Shown one piece after another: positions 51,363-60,863 of a DNA stretch of 64,000 nt (position 1 is the first letter of the stretch; every line of letters begins with the position of its first letter). The notes beneath the pieces are model-generated. The model saw only the letters and a list, made by a program, of their open reading frames with translations, made no database searches and had not been told where the DNA came from. The position numbers were made by a program, and so were the translations under genes. Origin of the DNA: Terasakiella magnetica (GTDB taxonomy: Bacteria > Pseudomonadota > Alphaproteobacteria > Rhodospirillales > Magnetospirillaceae); NCBI GenBank assembly GCA_902729415.1, contig CACVCF010000112.1, positions 124,001 through 188,000 of the forward strand, given 5' to 3'.

Positions 51363-52355
51363 ATGCTGCCCGACGGCATGATCTGCATGGAAATTTCCGC
51401 GCCCGGCGGCCCTGAGGTTCTCAAGCCTGCGCGGCGTCCTGTGCCTGTGCCCAGGGCGGGCGAGGTGCTGATCAAGGTGGCGGCCGCCGGTATCAATCGT
51501 CCCGATGTCTTGCAGCGTCAGGGGGCCTATCCGGCGCCCCCCGGTGCCTCTGACCTGCCCGGCCTGGAAGTGGCGGGCGTGATCGCCGCCATAGGGGAGG
51601 GGGGCAGCTCGGCCAAGGTCGGTGACGAAGTCTGTGCCCTGGTACCTGGCGGCGGCTATGCTGAATACTGCACCGTGGACGCCCGGCTGTGTCTGCCCCT
51701 GCCCAATGGCTACGGCATGGTCCAGGCCGCGGCCTTGCCCGAGACGTTCTTTACCGTCTGGCACAATGTATTCGAACGTGGCGCCTTGAAGGCGGGTGAG
51801 CGCTTTCTGGTTCATGGCGGTGCGGGCGGCATCGGCACCACCGCCATTCAACTGGCCCACGCGCTGGGGGCCAAGGTGTTCTCCACCGCCTCCGGCCCCG
51901 CCAAGTGCAAGGCCTGCGCCGAGTTAGGGGCCGACCGCGCCATCGATTACACCGCCGAGGATTTTGTCGAGGTGATCAAGGCAGAGACCGGCGGCAAGGG
52001 CGTCGATGTCATTCTTGACATGGTGGGCGGCGACTATCTGGCGCGCAATATCAAGTGTCTGGCCGCGGACGGGCGGATGGTGTCCATCGCCTTTCTGCGC
52101 GGCTCCAGTACCGAGCTGAACCTGATGCCGGTGATGCTGAAGCGTTTGACCCTGACCGGCTCGACCCTGCGGCCTCAGTCCAATGATGCCAAGGCCCGCA
52201 TGGCCCAGGGCCTAGCCGCGACGGTGTGGCCCTTGCTGTCGGCGGGGCGGATCGGCCCGGTGATTCACGCCACCTTCCCCCTGGCCGAGGCCGCCGAGGC
52301 CCACCGGCTGATGGAAAGCAACGCCCATATCGGCAAGATCGTGTTGACGGTTTGA
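51363..52355 (+). CDS. NAD(P)H quinone oxidoreductase (PIG3/QOR-type)
   Basis: 330 residues of the zinc-independent medium-chain dehydrogenase family: LIKVAAAGINRPDVLQRQGA, PGLEVAGVIAAIGEG, VHGGAGGIGTTAIQLA (NADP-binding), ELGADRAIDYTAEDF and SLHIGK-type end (SNAHIGKIVLTV). The NRPD-x-LQRxG motif is typical of PIG3-like quinone reductases. It reduces quinones or enones at the expense of NADPH. AGAGGGGG lies six bases before the ATG at 51363; an ATG at 51357 is adjacent to it and less likely. Confidence 0.91.
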   Translation: MLPDGMICMEISAPGGPEVLKPARRPVPVPRAGEVLIKVAAAGINRPDVLQRQGAYPAPPGASDLPGLEVAGVIAAIGEGGSSAKVGDEVCALVPGGGYAEYCTVDARLCLPLPNGYGMVQAAALPETFFTVWHNVFERGALKAGERFLVHGGAGGIGTTAIQLAHALGAKVFSTASGPAKCKACAELGADRAIDYTAEDFVEVIKAETGGKGVDVILDMVGGDYLARNIKCLAADGRMVSIAFLRGSSTELNLMPVMLKRLTLTGSTLRPQSNDAKARMAQGLAATVWPLLSAGRIGPVIHATFPLAEAAEAHRLMESNAHIGKIVLTV

Positions 52356-52382
52356 CCGCGGGCGAGGTTCCCCATATAACTA

Positions 52383-52532
52383 GCGGCGCGTTCTTCGGAA
52401 CGTCGCCGCCCGCCGCTTCAAGGTGCCCAGAGCCCCGGCGGGCATTTCGAGAAAGTTTCGCGGGGAAGTTCCCGCCCCGTCCCAACCGGACGGAGGGGCG
52501 CTTCCCGCCCGACCCGCCGGGCATCGGCCCGG
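52383..52532 (+). other. Hairpin-rich leader upstream of trcR
   Basis: The 213-base gap before trcR holds several strong inverted repeats. An 11-bp stem with one bulge is capped by UUCG (52383-52393 with 52398-52409). CCCGCCG (52409-52415) is mirrored by CGGCGGG (52436-52442), overlapping the first stem by one base. CCGGGC (52517-52522) is mirrored by GCCCGG (52527-52532). No gene, and no T-tract after any of them. It may be a structured 5' leader or a small RNA. Confidence 0.5.
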
Positions 52533-52568
52533 TCGGCTTGAGGCAAGTTCTTATATTCAGGAGGTTCC

Positions 52569-53147
52569 ATGGCCCTGCCGCTCATGCCCAAGGCGACCGC
52601 CGTCTGGCTGGTCGAGAATACCGCTCTTACCTTCGAGCAGGTTGCTGAATTCTGCGGTCTTCATCCGCTGGAAATCCAGGCCATCGCCGATGGCGAGGTC
52701 GCCATCGGTATCGTCGGACTGGACCCCGTCGCCAATGGCCAGCTTACCCGCGCCGAGGTCGAGCGCTGCGAGGCCAACGCCGATGCCAGTCTGAAGCTGA
52801 CCGTCACCGATATTCCCCAGTCCAACGCCAAGCCCAAGGGCGCCCGCTATACGCCGGTGTCCAAGCGCCAGGACCGACCCGACGCCATTTCGTGGATCAT
52901 CAAGCATCACCCCGAGCTGTCGGACGCCTCTATCTGCAAGCTGATCGGCACCACCAAGCCGACCATTCAGTCGGTGCGCGAGAAGACCCACTGGAACGCC
53001 ACCAATATCAAGCCGCGTAATCCGGTAACTCTGGGCATGTGCTCGGAGGCCGATCTGGAGAAGGCCGTGGCTCTGTCGGGGCGTTCGCGCGGCCCGGTGA
53101 TCCATGACGAGCCAGTCGAGGACATGGAGGTTCACGGCGAGGAGTAA
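52569..53147 (+). CDS. trcR: Cell-cycle transcriptional regulator TrcR (DUF1013)
   Basis: 192 residues. The N-terminal LPLMPKATAVWLVENTALTF and VAEFCGLHPLEIQAIADGEV form a helix-turn-helix-like region. A middle linker (PKGARYTPVSKRQDRPDAI) follows, then WIIKHHPELSDASICKLIGT, a TKPTIQSVREKTHWN recognition-like helix and an acidic tail. DUF1013 proteins are alphaproteobacterial and are named TrcR in Caulobacter, where they act with RNA polymerase at cell-cycle promoters. A strong AGGAGG lies before the ATG at 52569. A structured leader precedes it. Confidence 0.92.
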   Translation: MALPLMPKATAVWLVENTALTFEQVAEFCGLHPLEIQAIADGEVAIGIVGLDPVANGQLTRAEVERCEANADASLKLTVTDIPQSNAKPKGARYTPVSKRQDRPDAISWIIKHHPELSDASICKLIGTTKPTIQSVREKTHWNATNIKPRNPVTLGMCSEADLEKAVALSGRSRGPVIHDEPVEDMEVHGEE

Positions 53148-53173
53148 TCCCTCCTCCCGCCGTCCATAATCGG

Positions 53174-53207
53174 AAAACGCCCGCCGGGTCACCTTGGCGG
53201 GCGTTTT
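53174..53207. terminator. Bidirectional terminator between trcR and the AsmA-like gene
   Basis: A perfect 12-bp stem (53174-53185 with 53196-53207), with A4 on the left and T4 on the right, encloses a 10-base loop. It serves the converging genes on both strands. Confidence 0.9.
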
Positions 53208-56200
53208 CTATGGCGGGCTTGGAATCGGCTTGCGGGCGGTGGTGGCGCTGCCGTCATCGAAGATGTTGAACAGGTTGCGCAGAAAGCCTGGGGTCAGGGC
53301 CGACAGGGGATTGACCATTACCGACGGATCGCTGGTCGGCCCCTTCATGCTGTAATTGACGGCGATAACGCCGCTTCCTTTCTCGCCGCCGGTGATCAGC
53401 CAGCCCAGCAGCGGAATCTTGCCAAGCACGCTGTTGAAGACATAGGCAGGCACCACCGTGCCTTCGAGGGCGAGGCGGGCGTGATCCAGATCGATCTGAC
53501 CCTTGGCCGTCAGCCCCAGGGCGGCACCCCAGGCGCGTCCGTCCCGAACTTCCAGCAGGCCGTCAGCCAGGGTGAAGGGCGCTTCCAGCGACGAGAAACC
53601 GACGCCTTCGCCCTGGAGAATATCCACCACGCCGGTCAGGGCCGCCACGGTCAACAGCCGGGCCAGGGTCGGGGCGTTACGGACGTGGTAATCGGAAATC
53701 TTGGCGGTCCCGATGAAGGGCTGGGCCTTGGCGGCGTCATCCACATAGCCTTCCACCTCCAGTTCACCGCCCGACAGGTGCTCGTAGATATCGAAGGCGC
53801 GCAACGTCGCTCCGGCATCGTCGGAGGTCACCGAGAAGGTGCGCCGCTTGGGGGCGCCGGGCTGGAGATGGGCGATGAAGCTCTTGGCGTGTGGCAGATT
53901 GCCCTTCAGGGTGAGGTGTTGCCAATCGGCGGTGTTGCGTTGCAGGTTGACGACGGCATTGCTCAACGAGCCTTTTTCCGACAGCCATAATGTCTTGAAC
54001 GAACCGGTCACGGTCATGGGCGGCAAAGTGGTGGTGCTGGCTTCGCCGCGCTTTTGCGCATCATCGCGGGCCAGGGTCGGTTCGGCGTTGAAGCTGGCGC
54101 CCTTGAAGATGATGTCGAGGCCGCCATGGCCGGGCCGAAGGGTGATGCTCCCCTCCACGTCGGTCTTGCCACCATAGGCGAGGCGTTGGAACTCCACCTG
54201 CCGGGCGGCGCCGTCGCCATCGAACGAAACGGCGCCACGCGCTTCCAGGCCGGAGCCGCTGACCAGGAAATGGGGAACCGCCGCGATCAATTTGTGGTCG
54301 AGAAGAATGGCCGCATCCGCCGTGGCGGGTTTGCCGGGCTCCTTGACCCAGCCGAGGCCGGGCAGTTCCATGCGGGCGGTCGCCAGATCGGCCTTGACCG
54401 CGATATCGCCCTTGCCGCCGTCAAGGAAGGTGGCCGTGACATCGGCCGCAACCGGGCCGGAAACGAAGGGCGAGACGAAGGGGGGGCCGTCGAGGCCGAA
54501 TTGTTTGCGTTGGTCCTCATCCACGACAGGCATCTTGAGCTGATAGCGGCTGCGGAAGGTGGTGCCTTTGAGCGAGAAGTTCTCGCGCCAAGTCAGGGTG
54601 GCGGGAATGCCTGCCAGCACCACCGGTCCGGCCGCGTCCAGGCCCTTGGCATCGACGTCGAGGTCAAGGGTACCGTCGCCGAGGTCGAGCCCCATCATTA
54701 CCTTGGGAATCTTGACTCCCTTGATGGTGGCCTGGGCCTTGATCCCCACGTCGTCGAGGCGCAGAGATTTCAGCAGGGGGAATTTCAACCGTACCTTGGC
54801 CGCCGCGTCGCCCCCCACCCTGGAGGGATCAATCCCCAGCGCCTGGGCATAGCGCAGCGGTGGGCTGTCGATGAGCCGCAGGGCATCAGTGGCGGGACCG
54901 GCGATCACCAGCTCGATATCGGCGAACTGGTCTTCCTTGTCGAGGCCGGTAAAGACGATGGTGCCTTCCTTGAGCTTGAGCCCGAATATCTCGCCCGCTT
55001 TCAGCGCGATCTTGAAGCTGCTGGCGTCAAAGGTGCAGACAGCGGCGGCGTTGCGCGCCACCGGCATGGGGCGCAGGTAATCCACCGTGACGCCTTCGGG
55101 GTGAACCTCGCCGCTCAGATGGTCAAGGATGACATCGTCAAAACGGCCAGAGGCCGAATGTGCCGTCAGGGCGATCTTGGCTTCCCGTACCCGGCCCTTG
55201 GTCAGATTGGGGATGACCCAGTCGCGGGCGTTTTGCGCCAGGCCGTTGGGCCAAAGATCGCGGACCGAATCCACCGGGACGTCGTGGATACTGCCTTCGG
55301 CCTTCACGCTGGTCGGGCCGCCCAGCCCTTCGGCGCTGGCGGTGAGGCTGAGGGTGGGGCCGCCCAGGTCGATTTTCAGCTCGGCCTGCTCCAACCGGGT
55401 CATGGCCTGATCGACTTTCCCCTTAAGGGACAGAGCGGCAATCTTCTGGGGCTCGGAGAAGGGGGCGGGGAGGCGGAGGGAACCGCCGCCGCCGGTGATA
55501 TCGAAGGCCAGGCTTTCCACCACACCGGTGCCGTCGATACGTCCCCGGATACTGCCGCCCAGGGGCAGATCGATCATACTGAGGCCCGACAGTGGGCCGC
55601 CCAGGCGGGCCAAAGCCGCAGGCCGCAGGCCTTCCAGGCGGATATCGCCCTCCACCGCGCCGTCGCTCTTGCTATAAGCGGCGGAAATGGACACTTCGCC
55701 GGTTTCTCCCGCCAGATCCAGCGGTAATCTGGCGGTGGCGGTGACGCCAATGGGAGCGCGCCGTACGGAAATATAGGCCCCCGGCGCATGCCAGGAGGTT
55801 CCCAGCGCCCGGTCCTCCACCAGGATATCGGCATTGCTGATGGCAAAGGATTGCAGCACCCGGCCCGGCTTGTTGGGGTCGGGGGCGCCCAGCAGGGCAT
55901 CCTTGAGGCCGGCGATAATGGTCCCGGCACCGGGGGCGGGCTCGCCTTCGGAAGGCCCGATCCCCCATTGCAGCGCTCCCGAGGCTTCGCGGATCAGCCG
56001 GACCTTGGGGGCGTTGAGACGGATGGAATTGGGAGCGATGACTCCCACCATCAGGGCGCGGCCACTGAGATTCATGGCCATTTCCGGGATCACGGCAATG
56101 GGGGCGTCGGTTCCCGCCATGTGGGCGCGGACATTAAGAGCGCGGATTTCCAGCATGCGGTCGCCACTACCCGCCGCCAGCATGGTGGTGTCGAGGTGGA

Positions 56201-56372
56201 TAACCAGCGTACCGTCGCGGGCTGCCAGTGCCTGCTCAATATAAGGCGTAAGGAAGTCTAGCGCGATCGGCCCCGAGGAGAGGCGCAGCGCGAACAGGGG
56301 GACGGCGATCAGGAGGCCCACGAACAGGGCTCCGATCAGCTGAAACAGGGTCCTAACGGCGCCGTGAACCAC
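53208..56372 (-). CDS. Large AsmA-like/YhdP-type envelope protein (DUF3971)
   Basis: 1054 residues. One N-terminal membrane anchor (about 8-30, LFQLIGALFVGLLIAVPLF) and a very long periplasmic beta-rich body. It ends in an AsmA-like C-terminal part (about 880-1030; LLTVAALTGVVDILQGEGV, IPLLGWLITGGEKGSGVIAV). These proteins form long hydrophobic grooves that carry phospholipid toward the outer membrane; YhdP and TamB are relatives. Start is a GTG (complement of 56370-56372). Divergent from glnE. A periplasmic bridge role is inferred from family. Confidence 0.9.
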   Translation of the reverse strand: MVHGAVRTLFQLIGALFVGLLIAVPLFALRLSSGPIALDFLTPYIEQALAARDGTLVIHLDTTMLAAGSGDRMLEIRALNVRAHMAGTDAPIAVIPEMAMNLSGRALMVGVIAPNSIRLNAPKVRLIREASGALQWGIGPSEGEPAPGAGTIIAGLKDALLGAPDPNKPGRVLQSFAISNADILVEDRALGTSWHAPGAYISVRRAPIGVTATARLPLDLAGETGEVSISAAYSKSDGAVEGDIRLEGLRPAALARLGGPLSGLSMIDLPLGGSIRGRIDGTGVVESLAFDITGGGGSLRLPAPFSEPQKIAALSLKGKVDQAMTRLEQAELKIDLGGPTLSLTASAEGLGGPTSVKAEGSIHDVPVDSVRDLWPNGLAQNARDWVIPNLTKGRVREAKIALTAHSASGRFDDVILDHLSGEVHPEGVTVDYLRPMPVARNAAAVCTFDASSFKIALKAGEIFGLKLKEGTIVFTGLDKEDQFADIELVIAGPATDALRLIDSPPLRYAQALGIDPSRVGGDAAAKVRLKFPLLKSLRLDDVGIKAQATIKGVKIPKVMMGLDLGDGTLDLDVDAKGLDAAGPVVLAGIPATLTWRENFSLKGTTFRSRYQLKMPVVDEDQRKQFGLDGPPFVSPFVSGPVAADVTATFLDGGKGDIAVKADLATARMELPGLGWVKEPGKPATADAAILLDHKLIAAVPHFLVSGSGLEARGAVSFDGDGAARQVEFQRLAYGGKTDVEGSITLRPGHGGLDIIFKGASFNAEPTLARDDAQKRGEASTTTLPPMTVTGSFKTLWLSEKGSLSNAVVNLQRNTADWQHLTLKGNLPHAKSFIAHLQPGAPKRRTFSVTSDDAGATLRAFDIYEHLSGGELEVEGYVDDAAKAQPFIGTAKISDYHVRNAPTLARLLTVAALTGVVDILQGEGVGFSSLEAPFTLADGLLEVRDGRAWGAALGLTAKGQIDLDHARLALEGTVVPAYVFNSVLGKIPLLGWLITGGEKGSGVIAVNYSMKGPTSDPSVMVNPLSALTPGFLRNLFNIFDDGSATTARKPIPSPP

Positions 56373-56478
56373 TCGTTCCCGTCTCCGTCTCCGTTTCGCC
56401 CGTCATCACCATGGTCCCTTGACCCCTGTCCCTTGATTCCGCAGTGTGAAGCAACCACAACGCTAGGGGCCGCACAAG

Positions 56479-59445
56479 GTGAGTTTTCCCTTCGACGAAC
56501 GTTTCTTCCCCGCCGTTGCTGATGCCAATCGGGCTGCGGTTGGGTTGGCCCGCTGGAATGAGGCCGCAGATGCCCAGGATGACCTGGAACTGGCGGATTT
56601 CATGCGCCAGCTTCCTACCAAGCCCGGAATCGGGGCACTGCTTCATTCGGTGTTCGGGAACAGCCCGTTTCTGACACATTGTCTGGAGAAGGAACCCGCT
56701 TTCCTGCGTCAGACATTGGAGATAGGGCCGGATGCTGCCCTGGATGGGCTGATCGGCGGATTGCATGGCGAATTCCATGAGGAAATCGACATCAATCGTT
56801 TGATGACGGGACTGCGCATCGCCAAGCGCCGCTGCTCGCTGCTGGCGGCCCTGGCCGATCTGGCGGGGGTCTGGCCGTTGGAGAAGGTGACGGGATCGCT
56901 GTCGCTACTGGCCGAGACCGCCAGCAGTCTGGGTTTGCGCTTTCTGCTGCGGCGCGAGGCCGATCGCGGCACCATCGCCTTGGCCCATCCCGAAGACCCG
57001 GAGAAGGGCTCGGGCGTGGTGGTGCTGGGCATGGGCAAGCTGGGGGCGGGAGAGCTGAACTATTCCAGCGATATCGACCTTATCGTCCTCTATGACCATG
57101 AAAAGCTGGTCTATAACGGTCGGCGCAGCATCCAGGAATGCGTCATCGCCATGACCAAGGAGCTGGTGCGTATCCTCGACGAGCGCACTGCCGACGGCTA
57201 TGTCTTTCGCACTGACCTGCGCCTGCGTCCCGATCCCGGCTCGACCCCTCCCGCCGTGGCACTGGTGGCGGCAGAGGCCTATTACGAGGGTTATGGCCAG
57301 AACTGGGAACGCGCCGCCATGATCAAGGCCCGCCAAGTGGCGGGCGATGTCGAGACCGGCGCCGCCTTCCTTAAATTCCTGCGGCCCTTCATCTGGCGCA
57401 AGTCGCTGGATTTCGCCGCCATTCAAGATATCCACTCCATCAAGCGCCAGATCAATGCCCATAAGGGGGGGCGTACCATCGCCGTCGCTGGCCATAATGT
57501 GAAGCTGGGACGCGGCGGCATCCGCGAGATCGAATTTTTCGCCCAGACCCAGCAATTGATCTGGGGGGGGCGTGAGCCGGAGATGCGGGTTTCAGGCACC
57601 ATTCCGGCCCTGAACGCCTTGGCCCAGGCCGGTCACATCAGCATTGATGTGGCGAACGCCATGGCTGAAACATATAAATATCTCAGGATGTTAGAGCACC
57701 GTCTTCAGATGGTGGATGATAAGCAGACCCAGACTCTGCCCAGCTCGGCCACCGCCTTGACCGAGATCGCCGTCTTCTCCGGCCATGCCGATCTGGAAGC
57801 GTTTTCCGAGACCTTGACGCGGCATCTTCAGATCGTGGAGGGGCATTACGCCCGCCTGTTTGAGGATGCGCCCGCCCTCAGCGCCCATGGCAATCTGGTC
57901 TTTACCGGCGGCGAGAATGACCCCGAGACGGTACATACCATCACCGAGATGGGCTTTGGCAATGCCGACGCGGTGTGTTCCACCATTCGCGGCTGGCACC
58001 ATGGCCGGGTGCGGGCCACCCGTTCGACCCGGGCGCGGGAATTGCTGACCGAGCTGACACCGACGCTGCTGGCGGCGCTGGCGACCACGGCTTCGCCCGA
58101 TGATGCCTTTATGCGCTTTGACGAATTCCTGACCCGGCTGCCCGCCGGGGTGCCGCTGTTCTCGCTGTTCTACGCCAATCCGTCGCTATTGGAACTGGTG
58201 GCCGAAATCATGGGCGATGCGCCGCTGTTGGCCGAGCATCTGTCGCGCCACCCCACCTTGATGGATTCGGTGTTGCAGGCCAACTTCTTCGACCCTTTGC
58301 CGCCGGTGGAGGATCTGGCGGCCGATCTGGAGAAATCTTTGGTTCAAGCCGATGATTTCCAGCAGATCCTGGATATTTCCCGCCGTTGGACCAATGACCG
58401 CAAGTTCCAGGTGGGCGTCTTGACATTGCGCAGCGCCATCGATGCCGCCGAGGCCTCGCGGGCCTTGTCCGACATCGCGGGCGCGGTACTGGACCGGCTG
58501 AGCCGCCGGGTGGAGGATGAATTCGCCAGCGCCCATGGCCGCATCCCCGGTGGCGGCTGGATCATTCTCGCCATGGGCAAGGCGGGCGGGCGCGAGATGT
58601 CGGCCACTTCTGACCTGGATCTGATCCTCGTCTATGACGCCCCGCCCGAGGCCGAGGAATCGGACGGTTCGCGCCCTCTGGCGGTGACCACGTGGTACGC
58701 CCGGCTGGCCCAACGCATGGTCAACGCCCTGACCGCCAAGACCGGGGAGGGGACGCTTTACGAGGTCGATATGCGGCTCAGGCCTTCGGGCAATTCCGGG
58801 CCGATCGCCTCCAGCCTCGAGGCATTCCGCCGCTATCATGAGGAAGCGGCCTGGACCTGGGAGCATATGGCCCTGACCCGCGCCCGCGTCGTGGCGGGCG
58901 ATTCCCGACTGGCGGGCGATGTCACCCAGGTGATCATGCAGATCCTGACACGCCGCCGCGACCCGGCCAAGCTGGTGTGCGATGTTTCCGACATGCGTGA
59001 GCGCATGGCCAAGGAGCACAAGGCCGCCAACCACTGGGAGGTCAAGCATCTGCGTGGCGGGCTGGTCGATATCGAGTTCGTGGCGCAATATCTGCAACTG
59101 GCTCATGCCGCCGATCACCCCGGCATACTGGCCGCCAATACCGCCGAGGCGCTGAACAAGGCTGCCGATGCCGGAGTTCTGGCACGCTCCGACAGCGAAG
59201 CGCTGCTGGAGGCGTTGCGGCTGTGGCTGTCGGTGCAGACGGTGCTGCGCCAGACCATCGCCGGTGGCTTTGACGAGGCCACCGCGCCCATCGGCCTCAA
59301 GGATGTGCTGGTGCGTGCCAGCGGTCTGGTGGATTTCAAGAGCCTCACCGATCGCATGGACGATTGCGCCATTGCTGCCTATGAGGTGTTCCGCCGCCTG
59401 GTGGATGACCCTGCCGCGCTCTTTCATGAAGAGGAAAGCCCATGA
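56479..59445 (+). CDS. glnE: Glutamine synthetase adenylyltransferase/deadenylylase
   Basis: 988 residues with two nucleotidyltransferase domains. The N-terminal adenylyl-removing half has catalytic aspartates D198 and D200 (YSSDIDLIVLYD). The C-terminal adenylylating half has D712 and D714 (TSDLDLILVYD). Regulatory helical linkers include LKHLRGGLVDIEF-type signatures in both halves (GRGGIREIEFFAQT; LRGGLVDIEFVAQY). It adds and removes AMP on glutamine synthetase in response to PII and glutamine. The GTG at 56479 follows AGGGGC. The stop overlaps bcp (ATGA), heading a three-gene coupled unit. Confidence 0.96.
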   Translation: MSFPFDERFFPAVADANRAAVGLARWNEAADAQDDLELADFMRQLPTKPGIGALLHSVFGNSPFLTHCLEKEPAFLRQTLEIGPDAALDGLIGGLHGEFHEEIDINRLMTGLRIAKRRCSLLAALADLAGVWPLEKVTGSLSLLAETASSLGLRFLLRREADRGTIALAHPEDPEKGSGVVVLGMGKLGAGELNYSSDIDLIVLYDHEKLVYNGRRSIQECVIAMTKELVRILDERTADGYVFRTDLRLRPDPGSTPPAVALVAAEAYYEGYGQNWERAAMIKARQVAGDVETGAAFLKFLRPFIWRKSLDFAAIQDIHSIKRQINAHKGGRTIAVAGHNVKLGRGGIREIEFFAQTQQLIWGGREPEMRVSGTIPALNALAQAGHISIDVANAMAETYKYLRMLEHRLQMVDDKQTQTLPSSATALTEIAVFSGHADLEAFSETLTRHLQIVEGHYARLFEDAPALSAHGNLVFTGGENDPETVHTITEMGFGNADAVCSTIRGWHHGRVRATRSTRARELLTELTPTLLAALATTASPDDAFMRFDEFLTRLPAGVPLFSLFYANPSLLELVAEIMGDAPLLAEHLSRHPTLMDSVLQANFFDPLPPVEDLAADLEKSLVQADDFQQILDISRRWTNDRKFQVGVLTLRSAIDAAEASRALSDIAGAVLDRLSRRVEDEFASAHGRIPGGGWIILAMGKAGGREMSATSDLDLILVYDAPPEAEESDGSRPLAVTTWYARLAQRMVNALTAKTGEGTLYEVDMRLRPSGNSGPIASSLEAFRRYHEEAAWTWEHMALTRARVVAGDSRLAGDVTQVIMQILTRRRDPAKLVCDVSDMRERMAKEHKAANHWEVKHLRGGLVDIEFVAQYLQLAHAADHPGILAANTAEALNKAADAGVLARSDSEALLEALRLWLSVQTVLRQTIAGGFDEATAPIGLKDVLVRASGLVDFKSLTDRMDDCAIAAYEVFRRLVDDPAALFHEEESP

Positions 59446-59903
59446 CCACGGAAATCGGCAAACCCGCCCCCGACTTCACCATGGACTGTGATGACGGTCC
59501 GGTACGTCTTGGCGATTATCGGGGCAAGACGCTGGTTTTGTACTTCTATCCCAAGGACGATACTTCGGGCTGCACCAGTCAGGCCAAGGGCTTTCGGGAC
59601 GCCATGGCCGCGTACCGGGCGGCGGGGGTGGAAATCCTGGGGGTGTCCAAGGATTCCGCCGCCTCCCACGCCAAGTTCCGCGCCAAGCACGACCTGCCTT
59701 TTCGCCTGGGGTCCGATCCCGAGGGCGCGGCCTGCGAGGCCTATGGGGTGTGGAAGGAAAAGAGCATGTATGGCCGGAAATACATGGGGATCGAGCGTTC
59801 GACCTTCCTGATCGACGGTACCGGCATGGTGCGGGCCGAATGGCGCAAGGTCAAGGTCACCGGCCATGCCGAGGCGGTGCTGAAGGCGGCGCAGACGCTG
59901 TGA
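59442..59903 (+). CDS. bcp: Thioredoxin-dependent peroxiredoxin (BCP/PrxQ)
   Basis: 153 residues: LVLYFYPKDDTSGCTSQAKG with peroxidatic C44, then EILGVSKDSAASHAKFRAKH and YGVWKEKSMYGRKYMGIERS. It reduces hydrogen peroxide and organic peroxides using thioredoxin. The resolving cysteine usual five residues after C44 is absent (GCTSQAK). C86, in the AACEAYGVW segment, could resolve instead, as in some PrxQ enzymes, or it may work as a one-cysteine type. Overlaps glnE at its start and the next gene at its stop (GTGA). Confidence 0.93.
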   Translation: MTTEIGKPAPDFTMDCDDGPVRLGDYRGKTLVLYFYPKDDTSGCTSQAKGFRDAMAAYRAAGVEILGVSKDSAASHAKFRAKHDLPFRLGSDPEGAACEAYGVWKEKSMYGRKYMGIERSTFLIDGTGMVRAEWRKVKVTGHAEAVLKAAQTL

Positions 59904-60694
59904 CCCTCACCCTGACCCAAGCGGCCTGCACGGTTCTGCTGACCGCCGACCCGCTGGAGAAATGCCGTCTCACCCACGCCTTTGCCGCCGACTGGCGCGA
60001 TGGACGTCTGGACGGGGTCGGCGATACCGCACCGCCTGCTCGGCCCGCCCGGCCGGAAAAGCCCCAGCTTCTGCCGTTCAAGGCCATGCCGCGCCGTTCC
60101 TATGGCGGCGACAAGGGGCGTATCGGTCTGATCCACGCCTTGGCCCATATCGAGCTGAACGCCATCGATCTCGGCTGGGATATCGTGGCGCGCTTTGTCG
60201 CCGAGGATATGCCCAAGGCGTTTTACGACGACTGGGTGCGGGTGGCGCGAGACGAGGCGATACATTTCGAGATGCTGGAGGGCTTGCTTAACCAACTCGG
60301 CGCCCGCTATGGCGATTTGCCTGCACATGACGGGCTGTGGCAGGCGGCGGAAAAGACCGCCGATGCACTGATGGCGCGGCTGGCGGTGGTGCCCATGACA
60401 CTGGAGGCGAGGGGGCTCGACACCACACCTACCACCGTGGACAAACTGTCGCGCAACGGTGACACCCTGACGCCGCCCGCGCTTGAGGTCATCTATCACG
60501 ACGAAATTTACCACGTGGCGGCGGGCGTGCGCTGGTTCTCCTACCTCGCCGACCGCAAGGGCGAGGATGGCGAGACCGCTTTCCACGCCTGGATGGCCGA
60601 GCGCTATCCCGCCGGACTCAAGGCGCCGTTCAACCACGAGGCCCGCGCCGAGGCGGGCTTTCCCCGGCCCTGGTACGAGAAGCTGGCGCGCTAA
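59900..60694 (+). CDS. DUF455 ferritin-like protein
   Basis: 264 residues from a GTG that overlaps the bcp stop (GTGA). In-frame sequence further upstream is just bcp read in another frame. COG2833/DUF455 pattern: LIHALAHIELNAIDLGWDIV, VRVARDEAIHFEMLEGLL and VIYHDEIYHVAAGVRWF, which supply the Glu and His ligands of a likely di-iron ferritin-like four-helix bundle. It is sometimes linked to tRNA hydroxylase-like proteins; activity is unknown. Co-expression with a peroxiredoxin suggests a redox or oxygen-related role. Confidence 0.88.
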   Translation: MTLTLTQAACTVLLTADPLEKCRLTHAFAADWRDGRLDGVGDTAPPARPARPEKPQLLPFKAMPRRSYGGDKGRIGLIHALAHIELNAIDLGWDIVARFVAEDMPKAFYDDWVRVARDEAIHFEMLEGLLNQLGARYGDLPAHDGLWQAAEKTADALMARLAVVPMTLEARGLDTTPTTVDKLSRNGDTLTPPALEVIYHDEIYHVAAGVRWFSYLADRKGEDGETAFHAWMAERYPAGLKAPFNHEARAEAGFPRPWYEKLAR

Positions 60695-60863
60695 GGGTGA
60701 TCTCCCCTTGCATTGCTCCGCATAAGGGCGTATGTACCCGACACCAATCCGCACGCGGGATCGCGGCGGCGGCATATCTTTGTCGCTCGTTCGCTCCGGT
60801 GCCGGGGAGAGATCCCTGGCTACTCCCGCGGAGGTTCAACCGGAGAAGCAAAGGATTTTTCCG

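Noticed and set aside
54054..55727. A 557-residue plus-strand open frame inside the AsmA-like gene
   Set aside because: Opposite-strand shadow of the AsmA-like coding sequence; no ribosome site or recognisable domains.
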